Under the pieces are notes generated by a model, which was not told the origin of the DNA, searched no databases, and worked only from the letters and a program-made list of their open reading frames with translations. A stretch of DNA of 64,000 nt, from assembly GCF_019279795.1 (NCBI RefSeq), contig NC_056743.1:870347364-870411363 (forward strand). The letters run 5' to 3'. Each line of letters opens with the position of its first letter. Positions within the stretch are counted from its first letter, which is position 1. This document shows positions 23,301 through 34,161 of the stretch, one piece after another. A program made the translations under genes and the position numbers. The stretch is from Protopterus annectens. Its lineage: Eukaryota; Chordata; Ceratodontiformes; Protopteridae.

Positions 23301-25164
23301 CTTTGGGAGGAAGGCTGTCTCTTTTCAAAGAAAATTGGGATTTAATTACCCAAGACAGATGGGTTCTGGATATCATTCACCACGGTTACAGGTTTTATTT
23401 CCATACCATGCCTCCTTTCAAAGGCATGCCAGACATTCCTCCTCTACAAAGACAAGAGGCTCACAAGCAAATTTCTCTGTTGCTCCACATAGGCCATTCA
23501 GCCAGTTCCTGTGCCAGAAAGGGGCCTAGGATTTTATTCTCGTCTGTTCCTAGTACCGAAGAAGGGGAACACGTGGAGGCCAATTTTGGATTTATCTATC
23601 CTCAACACTTATCTGGACATTCCCAAGTTCAAAATGTTGACGTTACAACAGCTTTTACCTCTGCTGGGCAAGGATCACTGGATGGTAACTTTAGATCTCA
23701 AGGAAGCTTACCTTCATGTGCCTATAAGACTAAGTTGCAGGAAGTATCTGCGTTTTCGAGCTGGAAATTCTCATTATCAATTCTCTGCATTGCCCTTTGG
23801 CTTATCCACTGCGCCCAGAGTATTCACAAAGGTTCTGGCTCCAGTGATAGCTTACTTCAGGCTAAAAGGAATTCAAATCTATCCTTACTTGGACGACTGC
23901 CTGATTCTAGCTCAAGAAAAGGAAGACCTTCTACAGCATTTGGATTATGTCATAGCAGTGCTAAGATGCCTAGGGTATTCTGTGAACGAAATAAAGTCCA
24001 GTCTAGTACCCTCTCAAGACATGTGCTTTCTGGGTGTGAGACTGAATACAGCAGCCGAGATGGCCTTTTTAACCCCGGACAAACAAAAGAATCTTTCCAG
24101 TTACTTCCATCAACTATCTCTTCAGTCCGGGCTGACTGCAAGGACAGTCCTTCAAGCCTTAGGGTTCATGGCATCTTGTATTCTGGTGCTTCCCAATGCC
24201 AAACTGCATATGAGGAAGCTGCAATGGTATCTCAAAAATGTATGGACACAGCACTGCCAGGATTTGGACACTGTCATTCAAATAATACCTTGCATTCAAA
24301 AGGAATTTTTGTGGTGGGCTCAGGAATGTCACCTAAACAAGGGACTCTCTGTGACCCGGCCAGAGGCGAGTCAGATTCTAACGACAGATGCCTCAGACAT
24401 TGCTTGGGGAGCTCTTCTAAATGGAAAGTGGATATAAGACAAGTGGCCTGCCAGACTACAGCATCTACATATCAACATGAAAGAGATGTTAGCAGTCCAG
24501 TTTGCATTAATGGCTTTCAAGGAGTTACTTCTTCCAGGGCAGGTGTTGATTCTAACAGACAACACAACTGTCATGTGGTACATCAACAAACAAGGGGGAA
24601 CACATTCTTACCCATTGTGCAGGCAAGCAATGATTTTATGGGAGACTGCGCTCAGCTTGCAACTAACTCTTCAGGCAAGGTTTCTACCGCGCACAGAACT
24701 CCTTAGCAGATGTGTTAAGCAGACAAATCATGGATCCCCACGAGTGGAAACTGGATCTTCATGTATTTCAAAAATTGACAGTGTCATGGGGAACTCCAGA
24801 CATAGATCTGTTCGCTTCTCCACTAAACCACCAGCTGCCAAAGTTTTGCACAAAGAGGTTTCATCACACAGCTTGGAAAGTGGATGCTCTTTCTTTCAGT
24901 TGGAAAAATCTTCATGTGTATGCTTTTCCACCTCTGCCTCTTCTCCCAAAGGTGCTTCTAAAGGTCAGACAAGACAAGCCAAGGATGATTTTAATAGCTC
25001 CAGATTGGCCTCGGCAGCACTGGTACCCATTACTGAGGAGTCTGGTAAGGAAGCCTCCATGGCCTTTACCCTTGATTCCACACCTGTTGTCTCAGAGGGA
25101 CGGTCACCTGCTCAATGTCAAGCTTCAATCTCTTCATCTAACAGCCTGGCATATTCTGTTTTGA
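23270..25164 (+). pseudogene. DIRS-D RT-RNase H-methyltransferase-like region
   Basis: The N-terminal LGGRLSLFKENW segment lies in the gag frame. From about 23511 the RT frame has GLGFYSRLFLVPKK, RPILDLSILNTYL, VTLDLKEAYLHVPI, FSALPFGLSTAPRVF and the active site YPYLDDCL. A stop at 24435-24437 interrupts RNase H, whose TTDASD (before it) and MKEMLAV and TDNTTV (after it) are visible. A frameshift near 24700 precedes the DPHEW/DLFASPLN and YAFPPLPL...APDWPRQHWYP region. That region resembles the adenine-methyltransferase-like domain described in DIRS elements. Confidence 0.87.
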
Positions 25165-25189
25165 AAGACAGCAGGTCTCAACTTCCTCA

Positions 25190-26190
25190 ACAAGTTTTAA
25201 ATGTGATTATGGAAGCCAGAAGACCTAGTACAAGGAAAGTGTACGCAGAAAAATGGAAGAGATTTTATTTTGGAGTGCAGCAAACAATTTGGAGATTTCT
25301 GAGCCTAATTTGAGTGTGGCTCTTCAATATCTTACTGAGTTATTGGACAAAGGTTTGTCTTTCTCTTCCATTAAGATTCATGCTGCAGCAATTTCAGCTC
25401 ACTATGATTGTGACCCACCATTGTTTTCATCCTTTGTTCAAGCAATTTCTTAGAGGGCAAAGAATATAAGACCCCCAATGAGCTCCTACTCCTGCTTGGG
25501 ATCTCAATTTTGTGTTGGAGAAACTTACTCTACAATCTTTTGAGCCTGCGGCTACTGCTGAATTGAAATATTTGTCATGGAAGACTGCTTTTTTGTTGGC
25601 CATTACTTCTGCAAGAAGGGTTTCTGAGTTGCAGGCCCTTATGGCGTAGAGCCTTTTTTGATTTTTCATAAGGATAGGGTATCTTTACGTACTAATCCTT
25701 CCTTTATGCCTAAGGTGGTTTCTAGTGTGGCTTTAAACCAAACTATTCATTTGCCTACTTTTTATGCAGATCCCCAAAATAAAGGGGAAAAGATTTTGCA
25801 CACTTTAGATGTACACAGGCAATTGCGTTATTATTTGAGCAGGACTAAGGATTTTAGGCAGTCTCAGCAGTTGTTTGTTTCTTTTGCTTTGGGTTCGCAG
25901 GGCAAGCCTGTATCAAAACAAACTATTTCTAGGTGGATTGGGTTTTGCATTGCATTTTGTTATTCCCATCATGGCAAGGAGATTCCAGCTGGAATTAGGC
26001 CTCATTCCACTAGGGCTACTGCCACTTCTACAGGGGGGTGGCCACTAAGGATATTTTGGAGGCAGCTACTTGGAGTTCAGTGCATACTTTCTCTAAGCAT
26101 TATCACCTTCCTCTCTACTCTAAGTCTAGGGCTGGTTTTGCCACAGCTATTTTGCAAGGCATGTTGTCAGTTCCTGCTTCCTTATGATTT
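25190..26190 (+). pseudogene. DIRS-D tyrosine recombinase
   Basis: The N-terminal SAM-like part (EARRPSTRKVYAEKW, SSIKIHAAAISAHY), SARRVSEL with the first catalytic arginine, and HSTRATA (H-x-x-R) are visible. Frames break near 25280, 25450-25650 and after the HSTR motif, where the AFLRGV segment is shortened and the tyrosine part is out of frame. It would catalyse integration of a circular element copy in an intact element. Confidence 0.85.
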
Positions 26191-26221
26191 ACCAGCCTCC
26201 CTTACCTCTGCTTTGGGATTC

Positions 26222-26321
26222 TACCCAATAGTTAGGACTGCAGCAATGTGGAAGGAAGAACATAGTACAGTTTTGTACCTACCATAAATGTAGATGTTCG
26301 AGGATCCACATTGCTGCAGTC
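26222..26321 (+). repeat. DIRS-D internal complementary region
   Basis: The left part (to 26263) complements the left terminus and the right part (from 26264, agtacagttttg) complements the right terminus. It thus records an end-to-end junction of the element. Confidence 0.9.
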
Positions 26322-26476
26322 CAATTTACCCTCCCTCCTTCCCTCTGTGTTTAAGGGTGGTTGTGTAGGTGAGGTTATATTCTGGTAATTTTGTATATAT
26401 TGTACATATTTTTGGTGCAGGTATGTTTGGAATTTTTGGTTTTGGCCTTAGCTTTTCAGGGTCTTCTGACATCTGG

Positions 26477-26676
26477 GGCAAGAAAAGACTGAGGATATGA
26501 CATCGGTCATGCGCATTAGTACCCTGACGTACTGACGTCAGTCTAATGCGCCCTGACCGACGTCAGCCATATACTTTGGTATTCGGGCCGACTGGACAGC
26601 GGACTACCCAATAGTTAGGACTGCAGCAATGTGGATCCTCGAACATCTACATTTATGGTAGGTACAAAACTGTACT
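26477..26676 (-). repeat. DIRS-D right inverted terminal repeat
   Basis: Inverted copy of the left ITR with an outer extension of about 30 nt absent from the left, ending GTACT before TTTT. Confidence 0.92.
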
Positions 26677-26679
26677 TTT

Positions 26680-26891
26680 GCCTTGAGAGCACACAGAGAC
26701 CACAGTCAGTCTGGGGCTGGTTTCTCCCTCTTTCTCCAGATCCCCAATAAGATTCCCCACTGGCACAGCTGTAGAGTTGAGCTCTCAGCTGAGTGACCAA
26801 GCCAAGACCTCCAACACCCTCCCTGTCCAGCCAGTGCTTTGTGTCCCTGCCCAAGTAGCTGACACACACAAACACTCTTTGAGGTTTGATT

Positions 26892-26958
<67 letters not shown>

Positions 26959-27646
26959 GGGAAAGGCTGGCACAGGTTTACTAGCAATACCCCCTTCTGC
27001 CCAGGCTATAAGGTAGTTTCCCCAGCCACTAGTCACTCCTTGTCAGCTACTTTAAGGCCTTTAACAAAGGGTGTTCAATCTTAATGCGTTATGTTACTGT
27101 TAATACAAATGGTAGTTTGACCAAGAGCAGGGCTATTAGGAGTGGCCTACACACTGTCACCAAGTAAATATGCAAGTACTCTCAGAATGCTCTCAGAACT
27201 TAAATATCTCTAGACAGATCAGCCACAAGGAAAGGTTTAAATATATTTATTAATAAATAATAGAACAAAAAACAGTATATATTTACAGTAATATCAGAGT
27301 TCAACATCGCAGGAAATATTTAAAACAACATTGCAGGACCGTTTCAAATAAAGAAAAACATCTACGTTGAGCTTTACTATATTCCTGGCTGTATCTAAGA
27401 GAATTACTAGTCCCTACTTAACTTACTTACATTGCAGAGCAAGTGTGTGGTGAATGTGTCTTGGTGTTGTCAGATCCAAGACAGAATACAGAATGCTCTG
27501 TCTGTCTCAGAGAGTTCTTAAATTAATATGTCAAATATTAGTGCTGGGATAGCTTTCAGAATTACCTCATTTCTTGTCATCTGACTCTATCCCAGGTAAA
27601 ATCCCCTACCAGGGGCAGCTCGTGCTATAGGACTGCAGGACTGCAG
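26680..27646. other. Noncoding sequence with an (AC)n tract
   Basis: Contains an (AC)n microsatellite at 26893-26956, otherwise no recognised feature. AT-rich 27230-27560 could be part of an old repeat but has no match elsewhere in the window. Confidence 0.5.
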
Positions 27647-27660
27647 CCCCCCCCCCCCCC
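27647..27660. repeat. Poly-C tract
   Basis: Fourteen consecutive C. Confidence 0.95.
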
Positions 27661-27994
27661 AGCTGTGGAAAAGGGAAAAAAAACAAATTGGCGAGTCTCA
27701 GAATGTTTCCAAACTTTCACACATGCGCACTCGGCAATCCCGGAACTCAGAGGGGATCCAGACTGCTGCAACAGCAGTCCAGAGGAGGAAGAAGGCATCT
27801 CGGTACTCTGATGCCCAGAATTATATGCAGTGATGACCGCATAGAATGGAAGAGATCCGGACTGCAACATCCGCAGGCTGGAGTCTGCTCTCTTACGGGG
27901 AAGGACATGCTTACACGAGACAGACTTGGGATTGAAGCTACTGGGGAAAGGGCGTGTTGAAGCTGCTGATGAACAGCATGGGAAACCAGGTACT

Positions 27995-28070
<76 letters not shown>

Positions 28071-28170
28071 GCCCCAGCTGATATATACTGGTGGCTAGAG
28101 AGAATTCAGATGGTGGTGGCTCAGGCTTGAACCCTGTACCTTGGGTGCAGGTAGCAAGAGCCTGAATTCC
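27661..28170. other. Noncoding sequence with a (TG)n tract
   Basis: (TG)n at 27996-28067, otherwise nothing recognised. Confidence 0.5.
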
Positions 28171-28174
28171 CTAC

Positions 28175-28690
28175 CCACCACCATCTGTGAAAACTTTGCA
28201 GATTTTTGCCTCATATTTTTGTTGTCTTCTGTTCTGTTCCACATAAAGTCTGTGGAGTTTTAATTCAGTACATAGTTGATGGTGCAGTGGTAGCATTGTT
28301 GCCTCACAGCTAGAGGTTCTCTGGTTTAATTCTTGGCTGGGGTGCCTTCTGTGTGGAGACAGTGGGTTTCCTCTGGGTGCCCTGGTGTCCTCCCATGTTA
28401 CAAAGGCATGTGTCTGGAGTGTTTCTCCCTGGGCCTCTGCTGAAAATTGGCTTTTGTTCCAAGTCAGACTTTCCTGGTTAACAAATGTTAAATAAATAAA
28501 AATGACATGCATTTGAATTTCAGACTTCATATTCTTCAGAAAGTACATGATAACACAAAACATTTTATTCTAGCAATTTTCTAAGTTTCTAAGCTGAATA
28601 TTTTAAAATTGTCTCTATTTTTGGGACTGTATTCCCCCATTATTGGCTTTGTCCAGGTTTTTGTGTGCAAAGGTTGAGCGCTATGGTGAG
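28175..28690 (+). repeat. MITE-like repeat R2, copy a, split by a SINE
   Basis: 'gcagatttttgc' and 'tttcagacttcata' blocks match copies at 30.1-31.0 kb. The right end (ggttgagcgctatgg) is a decayed form of GTTGAGAGGTATG. A tRNA-type SINE occupies 28270-28502 inside it. Confidence 0.65.
28270..28502 (+). mobile_element. tRNA-derived SINE with a LINE-like tail
   Basis: The head has A-box-like TGGTGCAGTGGTAGC and B-box-like GGTTCTCTGGTTTAATTC (RNA polymerase III promoter), then a GGGTTTCCTC-type body. The tail (tctccctgggcctctgctga...aaataaataaa) matches the 3' end of the LINE at 56222-56330. A shared tail lets LINE machinery mobilise the SINE. Confidence 0.8.
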
Positions 28691-28699
28691 AACTGAATT

Positions 28700-29035
28700 C
28701 ACTGTATATGTTTGAGGGCTGTATTCCCCCATTACTGGCTTTGTCCAGGTGTTTGCCATTTAAGTTTCAGTCTTCCTCTCTTTCACAAAACAGCTGATTT
28801 GGCATAGTGGTATGTTGCTCTGACTGTTTTGCACATGGTCCTGGGTTCAAGACTTGGCAGTAAAATGTATGGTAGTAACACAGCATTTTATTCTAGCAAC
28901 TTTCCAAGATTATACAAGCAATGTTTAAAATATGTCCCTGATTGTTGGGCTTTTGGGCTTTTGTCCCTCCCCCAATAAATTTTGTCTTTTTCCAGATTTC
29001 TTGTGCTGCAAATTTGAGTGGTACAGCTGAGTAGT
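28700..29035 (+). repeat. MITE-like repeat R2, partial copies b
   Basis: 'ctgtattcccccattactggctttgtccagg' near 28720 and 'cattttattctagcaactttcc' near 28882 repeat segments of copy a. A tRNA-like head (28793-28862) lies between them. Confidence 0.55.
28793..28862 (+). mobile_element. tRNA-like SINE head
   Basis: A-box-like TGGCATAGTGGTATG and B-box-like GGTTCAAGACT, spaced as in a tRNA gene. No acceptor-stem pairing was evident, so a SINE head is more likely than a tRNA gene. Confidence 0.5.
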
Positions 29036-29114
29036 GTCTAGTAGATTTTACAAAGAGCTGAGAGCTGCAGGGGAAGATACGTTTAGTGCTGCTTATGCTG
29101 AGTCTACTTGTAAT

Positions 29115-29190
29115 GTTAGTAGCACAACAGGTAGTGTACTTGTTTTTGATGCAGAAGGCTGTGGGTTCTACTCCCACAACATTTAGTTGC
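29115..29190 (+). mobile_element. tRNA-like SINE head
   Basis: TAGCACAACAGGTAGTG (A-box-like) and GGGTTCTACTCCCA (T-arm and B-box). Body and tail are unclear. Confidence 0.5.
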
Positions 29191-30108
29191 ATTGCTGATA
29201 CTGTGTTGTAAAGGGGGTGGATGCTGCAGTCCTTTTTGGCAAAGATACCTAGTAACTATGAAGCTGTTATCAGTTTGCCATCCATTCCCTATTGCAATAT
29301 TACTAGCTTATCGTTGTTTAATGTCACATAGGCAATTTATTCCTCAAGGGCAACAGGCACTTTATCTGTAGATGAAACAATGAAATATAAAGTTGTTTGC
29401 TAGCAGCAGCCTCTTCATTAGTTTCAGATCGCTTTAATGTGGAATTATTTAGATGACATTTACTTCTTCAGAGAGTGTGTATATTTACTGATACTGGTGG
29501 ATTGTTGAAGTTTGAGTAGACTTTTATGATGGAAATGTTCTAAATTGGGCAGTTTTGTCATTATTGGTGCATGCATTTTGTTTCATTGTTTATTGGAAAA
29601 TTGTTCAAAACAATAAATTTAAAACATCCTCTAACAACTATTCTGTATTATACAAGGAATATTATTTAATACAGTCAGGAAGGTATATCAAAGAACACAT
29701 GTATGTTTCATGTACAAGGGGCCTATGATTTGAAAACAGCCCAAAGTTAATCTTTATCTGCCACTGACAAAATGTATTTTCTTTGAATGTGGGTTTCAGT
29801 GCTGTTTCAAAGAATGTGAGTTTCAATGGCAGAGAAGTTTTAATGCTAAGTCTATTTTCATTGTGAAACTGCATTGCTTTGTTTAGCAGGTCTGTTAGTG
29901 TTTGTGCTGTAAAATGCAAAATAAAACTTTCAAATTAAATCCAAATGATCACAGAAGTAAAGCAGTATGCACATTACAGTGTTTATGGTAAATGTGGCGA
30001 AATAGCCAAGTAATGGGACATCGGAATGGCTGCAGGGGGGGAGGCTCCATTCTACCATGATTTTGTGAGGGGGGAGGGTGGCAAACTCAAAGACAGCCCC
30101 AGCTGAAC
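29191..30108. other. No gene recognised
   Basis: AT-rich noncoding sequence. Confidence 0.45.
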
Positions 30109-30402
30109 TATACCTCTCAACTATCCAAATTTTTTGCAGAATGAATAGATTTTTGCTTCTTATTTGTGGTTCGTTCCTCATAAAATTTGTGGTTTTCTGG
30201 CAAATCATGTAGGAATGAAGTCACTAAATAATGACAGACATTGAATTTCAGACTTCATAACCTTCAGAAAAATGCATGCTAAAGCAAGACCTGTTGTTCT
30301 ATCAACTAAGTTTATACAAGAGAAAATTTAGTACCATTTGTATGTTCCCCCAATATATTTGGCCTTGTCCAGATTTTCTGAATTAAGAGGTTGTGAGGTA
30401 TG
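30109..30402 (+). repeat. MITE-like repeat R2, copy c
   Basis: Bounded by TATACCTCTCAAC and its imperfect inverse GTTGTGAGGTATG, about 294 bp. The interior matches copies a and d. No protein. Termini suggest a nonautonomous DNA transposon. Confidence 0.65.
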
Positions 30403-30434
30403 TGCAAATCACTTTATAGAATTAGAAATATCCA

Positions 30435-30970
30435 AACCTCTCAACTATCCCCAATTTTGGCTCAAAATGTTGCTCTCCCCCTCATAATCCCTCCGCAAAA
30501 TAGCAATTTTAAGAAGAAACCATGGAGGGTTTGCAATTATAAATAACTGTAGTGATCAGAGTTCTAGATTACTTTTATTTCAGAAATACATGTAGATTCT
30601 CTTATTTAGTCAGCTGTTCAAGTTAACAATACCAATGTTAATAAAGTGTCCCTTTGACAGGTTCCCAGCTGTATTGTGTGGCAATTTTATATTTTTGAAT
30701 CATCTTTTTGGTCCATTTTTCATTAAATTGTGTTTTTCTGGCAAATTAGTGGCAAATCATTAAAGACTGAAGTTAGAAAATATTGACAGACATTTGAGTT
30801 TCAGATTTCATACCCTTCGGAAAATTCATACCAATGCAAGACCTACTACTATTCTATTATCTTTCTAAGTTTATAAAAGCAATATTTAAAAATTGTCCTT
30901 ATTTTTGGACCTGTGTCCCACTTTTGTGTATGGCTTGTCTAGATTTCTTGCTCTGAGGTTGAGAGGTATG
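30435..30970 (+). repeat. MITE-like repeat R2, copy d
   Basis: Starts AACCTCTCAAC and ends GTTGAGAGGTATG. Longer than copy c because of about 160 bp of extra sequence near 30520-30680. Confidence 0.6.
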
Positions 30971-32084
30971 AAAATGTGTCAGAGCCATCACCGTCAGCCA
31001 GAGACATTTCAAATTGTGACATACTTGTTGCACCCCACTCCCCCATGTAGTGACTCTGAATGTGTCCAAGCAAGGCAAGGAGCAGTTATGCAGTGTAAGT
31101 GTGCAGAGTATTCCCCCATCCAAGGTAGACACAAGTACGACAGTGGCTTTTAGTCTGTCCTTGATTTTGCAAAATGTTCTGGTTTTCTGTCATATTTTTA
31201 TACTGCTGATTTATACTTATTATTATTCTGAAAATGTATGCTGTTGCAGTGCCCTGTTGCTCTGTGTTTAAGTAGCAGTGCTTTAATGACCATCAGGTAA
31301 GCTTGTCTGAGTTTGTAAGATGCAAGTAAGCTTTAATAAGCATACTGTTAAAGAATTACCAACATTGAAAAAGACTTTTTGTTGTTGCCATGCAGAGAAT
31401 ATTTACATAACTAGATAACCTATAAGTCTTAGGTATTGAAATGCATATGACAGTATTTGTAATAAAGGACAGGATTACAGTATTTTCAGAAGCTCATTAC
31501 ATTTGTTGGAGACTTTCAGTCATCTTTGCAGGCTTTACCCGTAAACTAAACAGAATGCCAATCTATCACATGTGGTCCATAACCTGTACAGTAATCCTTT
31601 AAGCAATTTATTTTGAGCTTGTTTCTTGTTTGCTGTTCATTTTTTTTACTTTGATCTTGCTTTCCCCATGAAACAAGTAGATAGTTGTTGTCAGGCAGCA
31701 GGTTTGTTTTGGATAAGATACATTTTTACAGTTGGAGGTATCACAGAGATTGCTACTTTCAGCATGTTACTTGGTACTTATTATAAAGTGGAATATAAAT
31801 TATAATTAGAACTGAAGTGCAAGGAGAAATGGTTTGAGTTAAGTGCTGCTTGTTTTTTTTTTTACTTGATTTTGACTGGCATTCCAATAATGTATTTAAA
31901 ACGTAGTTTATTTTTTCATGCCTCACAACCTTTTTGTTTCCATCTAGATATTAAGTAAGCTGTCATGTAGCTAATGCATTGAAATATTTTTTTCTTCTAC
32001 ACTTCATTTTGTCTTGATTGGCCTCTTGTAATGACGGTTTGGCACCCAGGGTAGTGTTTTTAATTAAAGTTCCAGTTGTTGTGG
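30971..32084. other. No gene recognised
   Basis: AT-rich flank of DIRS-E with no recognised feature. Confidence 0.45.
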
Positions 32085-32265
32085 ATGTCCTTCAAGAATG
32101 CAACTGCAGTCATAACATGTGGGTTTTCCTGCCTGAGGCAGCCCTCGGTCGGCCGGATTCCAAAGTCTGGGTCCGACGTCGGCTGATGTCGCATTTCTCT
32201 CCGACGTCAGAGCGGCTGGAGTACATAAGCATCAGCCGACGCCATTTTCTTCAGTCTTTCTTGCC
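32085..32265 (+). repeat. DIRS-E left inverted terminal repeat
   Basis: Pairs with 37409-37619. Contains CCGACGTCAG. The TATA position reads TACATAAG, a decayed box. Ends TTTCTTGCC. Confidence 0.93.
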
Positions 32266-32354
32266 ACGCGGTGCCCGAAGCAGAAGCAGTTCGCAAGTGC
32301 CGGTCGGTCAGCTCCTGTATTCTTCGATACCGAAGTCATCAAAAAAGCTAAGTA

Positions 32355-32365
32355 CCCCGTTGGGG
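32355..32365 (+). promoter_or_regulatory. Conserved leader hairpin of DIRS-E
   Basis: CCCC-GTT-GGGG, 20 nt before the gag ATG, in the same TAAGTA context as the other copies. Confidence 0.6.
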
Positions 32366-32385
32366 ACCTTTTCTTGCCTCAGCTG

Positions 32386-34161
32386 ATGTCAGAAATAACT
32401 GAAAAAGTTAACAATTGTCTTTCTTGTGGTAAACAAATACCTCATAAGGATTTCCACTCTTACTGTCTTCCTTGCCTGGGCCCAGACCACGACGTCTCGG
32501 CCTGTGTAGCCTGTGCTCGCTTCAACAAGCGCACTCTCAGGCGCCGGGCGGAGTTCGCTGAAGACTTTTTTGCAGATAAATTTGCTTACAACATGCCGTC
32601 GGATCTTCCGACATCGCAAACTCCCAAAAAGCGAAAAGACCGGGACCGACATCCTCGGCCCGCGTCTACCACCGACTCCACGCCAAAACCTAGCGGGAGT
32701 GCTCCGGTTCCCTCTGAGATGGTCTCTCCACCGCTCCGAACCGAAGACACTGCATTACCGACGACTCCGATTCCGGACATCACTCCGACGCCAGTTATCG
32801 ATTTTCCTCCGGATACCGAAACCAAGGAAATGCCCGAGACCATTGCTGTAGACAAGGTCACTCCTGCACGTGGAGCTGCCAGGCCTCCTATGGCCATGTC
32901 TATTAAGGCCTACACTAGGGCTAAGGCAGCCAGCAAAACAAAGCATATTACTTCTAAATCCTTACCTCAGCCTACTCCAGAGACACAAATTATGTCCATG
33001 GCTGCTGATTTAATTTCCATGATTAGAGGTTCACAGGCCCATCCTGAGAGAGGATCCCAGCCTCCTTCTGATAAAAGGCCCAGGGTTGAACCCTCTGAAC
33101 CTATTCCTTCAGATGAAGACTCTGAGGGCTCTGTCCACTCTGACAGCCAGGAAGAGCTCTTCCAGACCTATGAGGACTCGGATGCAGAAGATTCCATCCC
33201 CTCGGCCTCCCCTCCTGAGGATATTTCTTTTGGGAAAGTTCTGCACACCATGAGGGAACATTTCAAGTGGCAAGGTCAGGAATATTCTGATTCTAGGAAA
33301 CGCCTGAGGACTTTCCTTAAGAAGCCCCAGCACAGGCCCTTAGCTATTCCTCCTGTTCTTGATGTTCTGGATGATCTATATTCTGACTCTAGTGCTACCC
33401 CTGATTCTCTTCCTCCTGCTCCAGCCAAGCCAGACAGGTATTACAGGGTCCCAGAAACTCATTCCCATTTATTCAGGGCCCATTCTGCTGATTTGGAAAC
33501 TATTTCACAGGGGCCTAAAGGAGTTTCAGCCTCCACCTCTAAAAATCCATTGCCCTCCAACAGGGAGGCCAGGTCATTAGAGAGATGGGGTAAAAAGGTT
33601 TACACATCCACTACCTTATCTATGAGAGCTTTAAATTGCCTTTTTCATATGTTACAATATCAGGATTACCTTTTAGAAGATTTACAAAAAACTTTAGCCA
33701 CTCCTGATCCTTTAGTAAGCAATCACTTCCTGCAGTGTGGATATGATGCACTGGAAGCTTCATGTAGGGCAGCTATGACAGGGGCAGTCATTCGTAGACA
33801 TGCTTGGTTAAAAGATCAACCTCTACCAGATCATGTAAAAGCAAAACTTCTGGATGCACCTTTGGAAAAGAACAAGCTTTTTGGTGCGAATGCTAAGGAT
33901 GTGTTAAAGACCATCGAAGAAAAAGCAAAATCAGTTCAGACGGTGAAAGATTTCCTCCAAGTTCAACCCCCCAGATTCAGTAGGAATTAGCCTTCTAAAA
34001 ACTGGTCCTTTCCTAATTCAGAAAAGTTTCAAAGGGGTAAGAACAGACGTGGCCGAGGAAGAGGCCAATACAGAGGCCCTTACAGGGGACGACAATGGCA
34101 GCCAGGAAACCAAAGAAGTGATGCAGGGGTTTCACCTGCCCCACAACCACAATCTCAATGA
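32386..34161 (+). pseudogene. DIRS-E gag, one internal stop
   Basis: 591 codons from ATG 32386 to TGA 34159-34161, broken only by TAG at 33988-33990, where sister copies have Trp (FSRNW). Order: cysteine/histidine module (CLSCGKQIPH...CLPCLGPDHDV...CVAC), basic stretch (KKRKDRDRH), S/T/P-rich linker, RGAARPP.AMSIKAY, MAADLISMIRG, acidic YEDSDAEDS, DRYYRVPETHSH, capsid-like core (RWGKKVYTSTT, IRRHAWLKDQ, KLLDAPLEK), RG-rich tail (RGKNRRGRGRG). It is the best-preserved gag in the window. Its product would coat element RNA. Confidence 0.9.

Larger units (their letters stand above)
21242..26676 (+). mobile_element. DIRS-D, complete ends, degenerate genes
   Basis: About 5.4 kb with left ITR, gag, RT-RNase H-methyltransferase-like region, recombinase, ICR and right ITR in order. 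A G precedes the left end and TTTT spans the right border. Its ITR core differs from the C/E/G type: it is built from GACGTC-rich inverted segments and lacks a TATA box, and its leader hairpin has lost the CCCC arm. Genes carry several stops and frameshifts. Confidence 0.93.

Noticed and set aside
22586-24706. A 706-codon open frame as one long protein
   Set aside because: Only the first part is gag. After about 23500 it is a shadow of the RT frame, whose motifs lie in another frame.
28793-29190. Functional tRNA genes
   Set aside because: A- and B-box-like motifs are present, but acceptor stems do not pair, so SINE heads are more likely.
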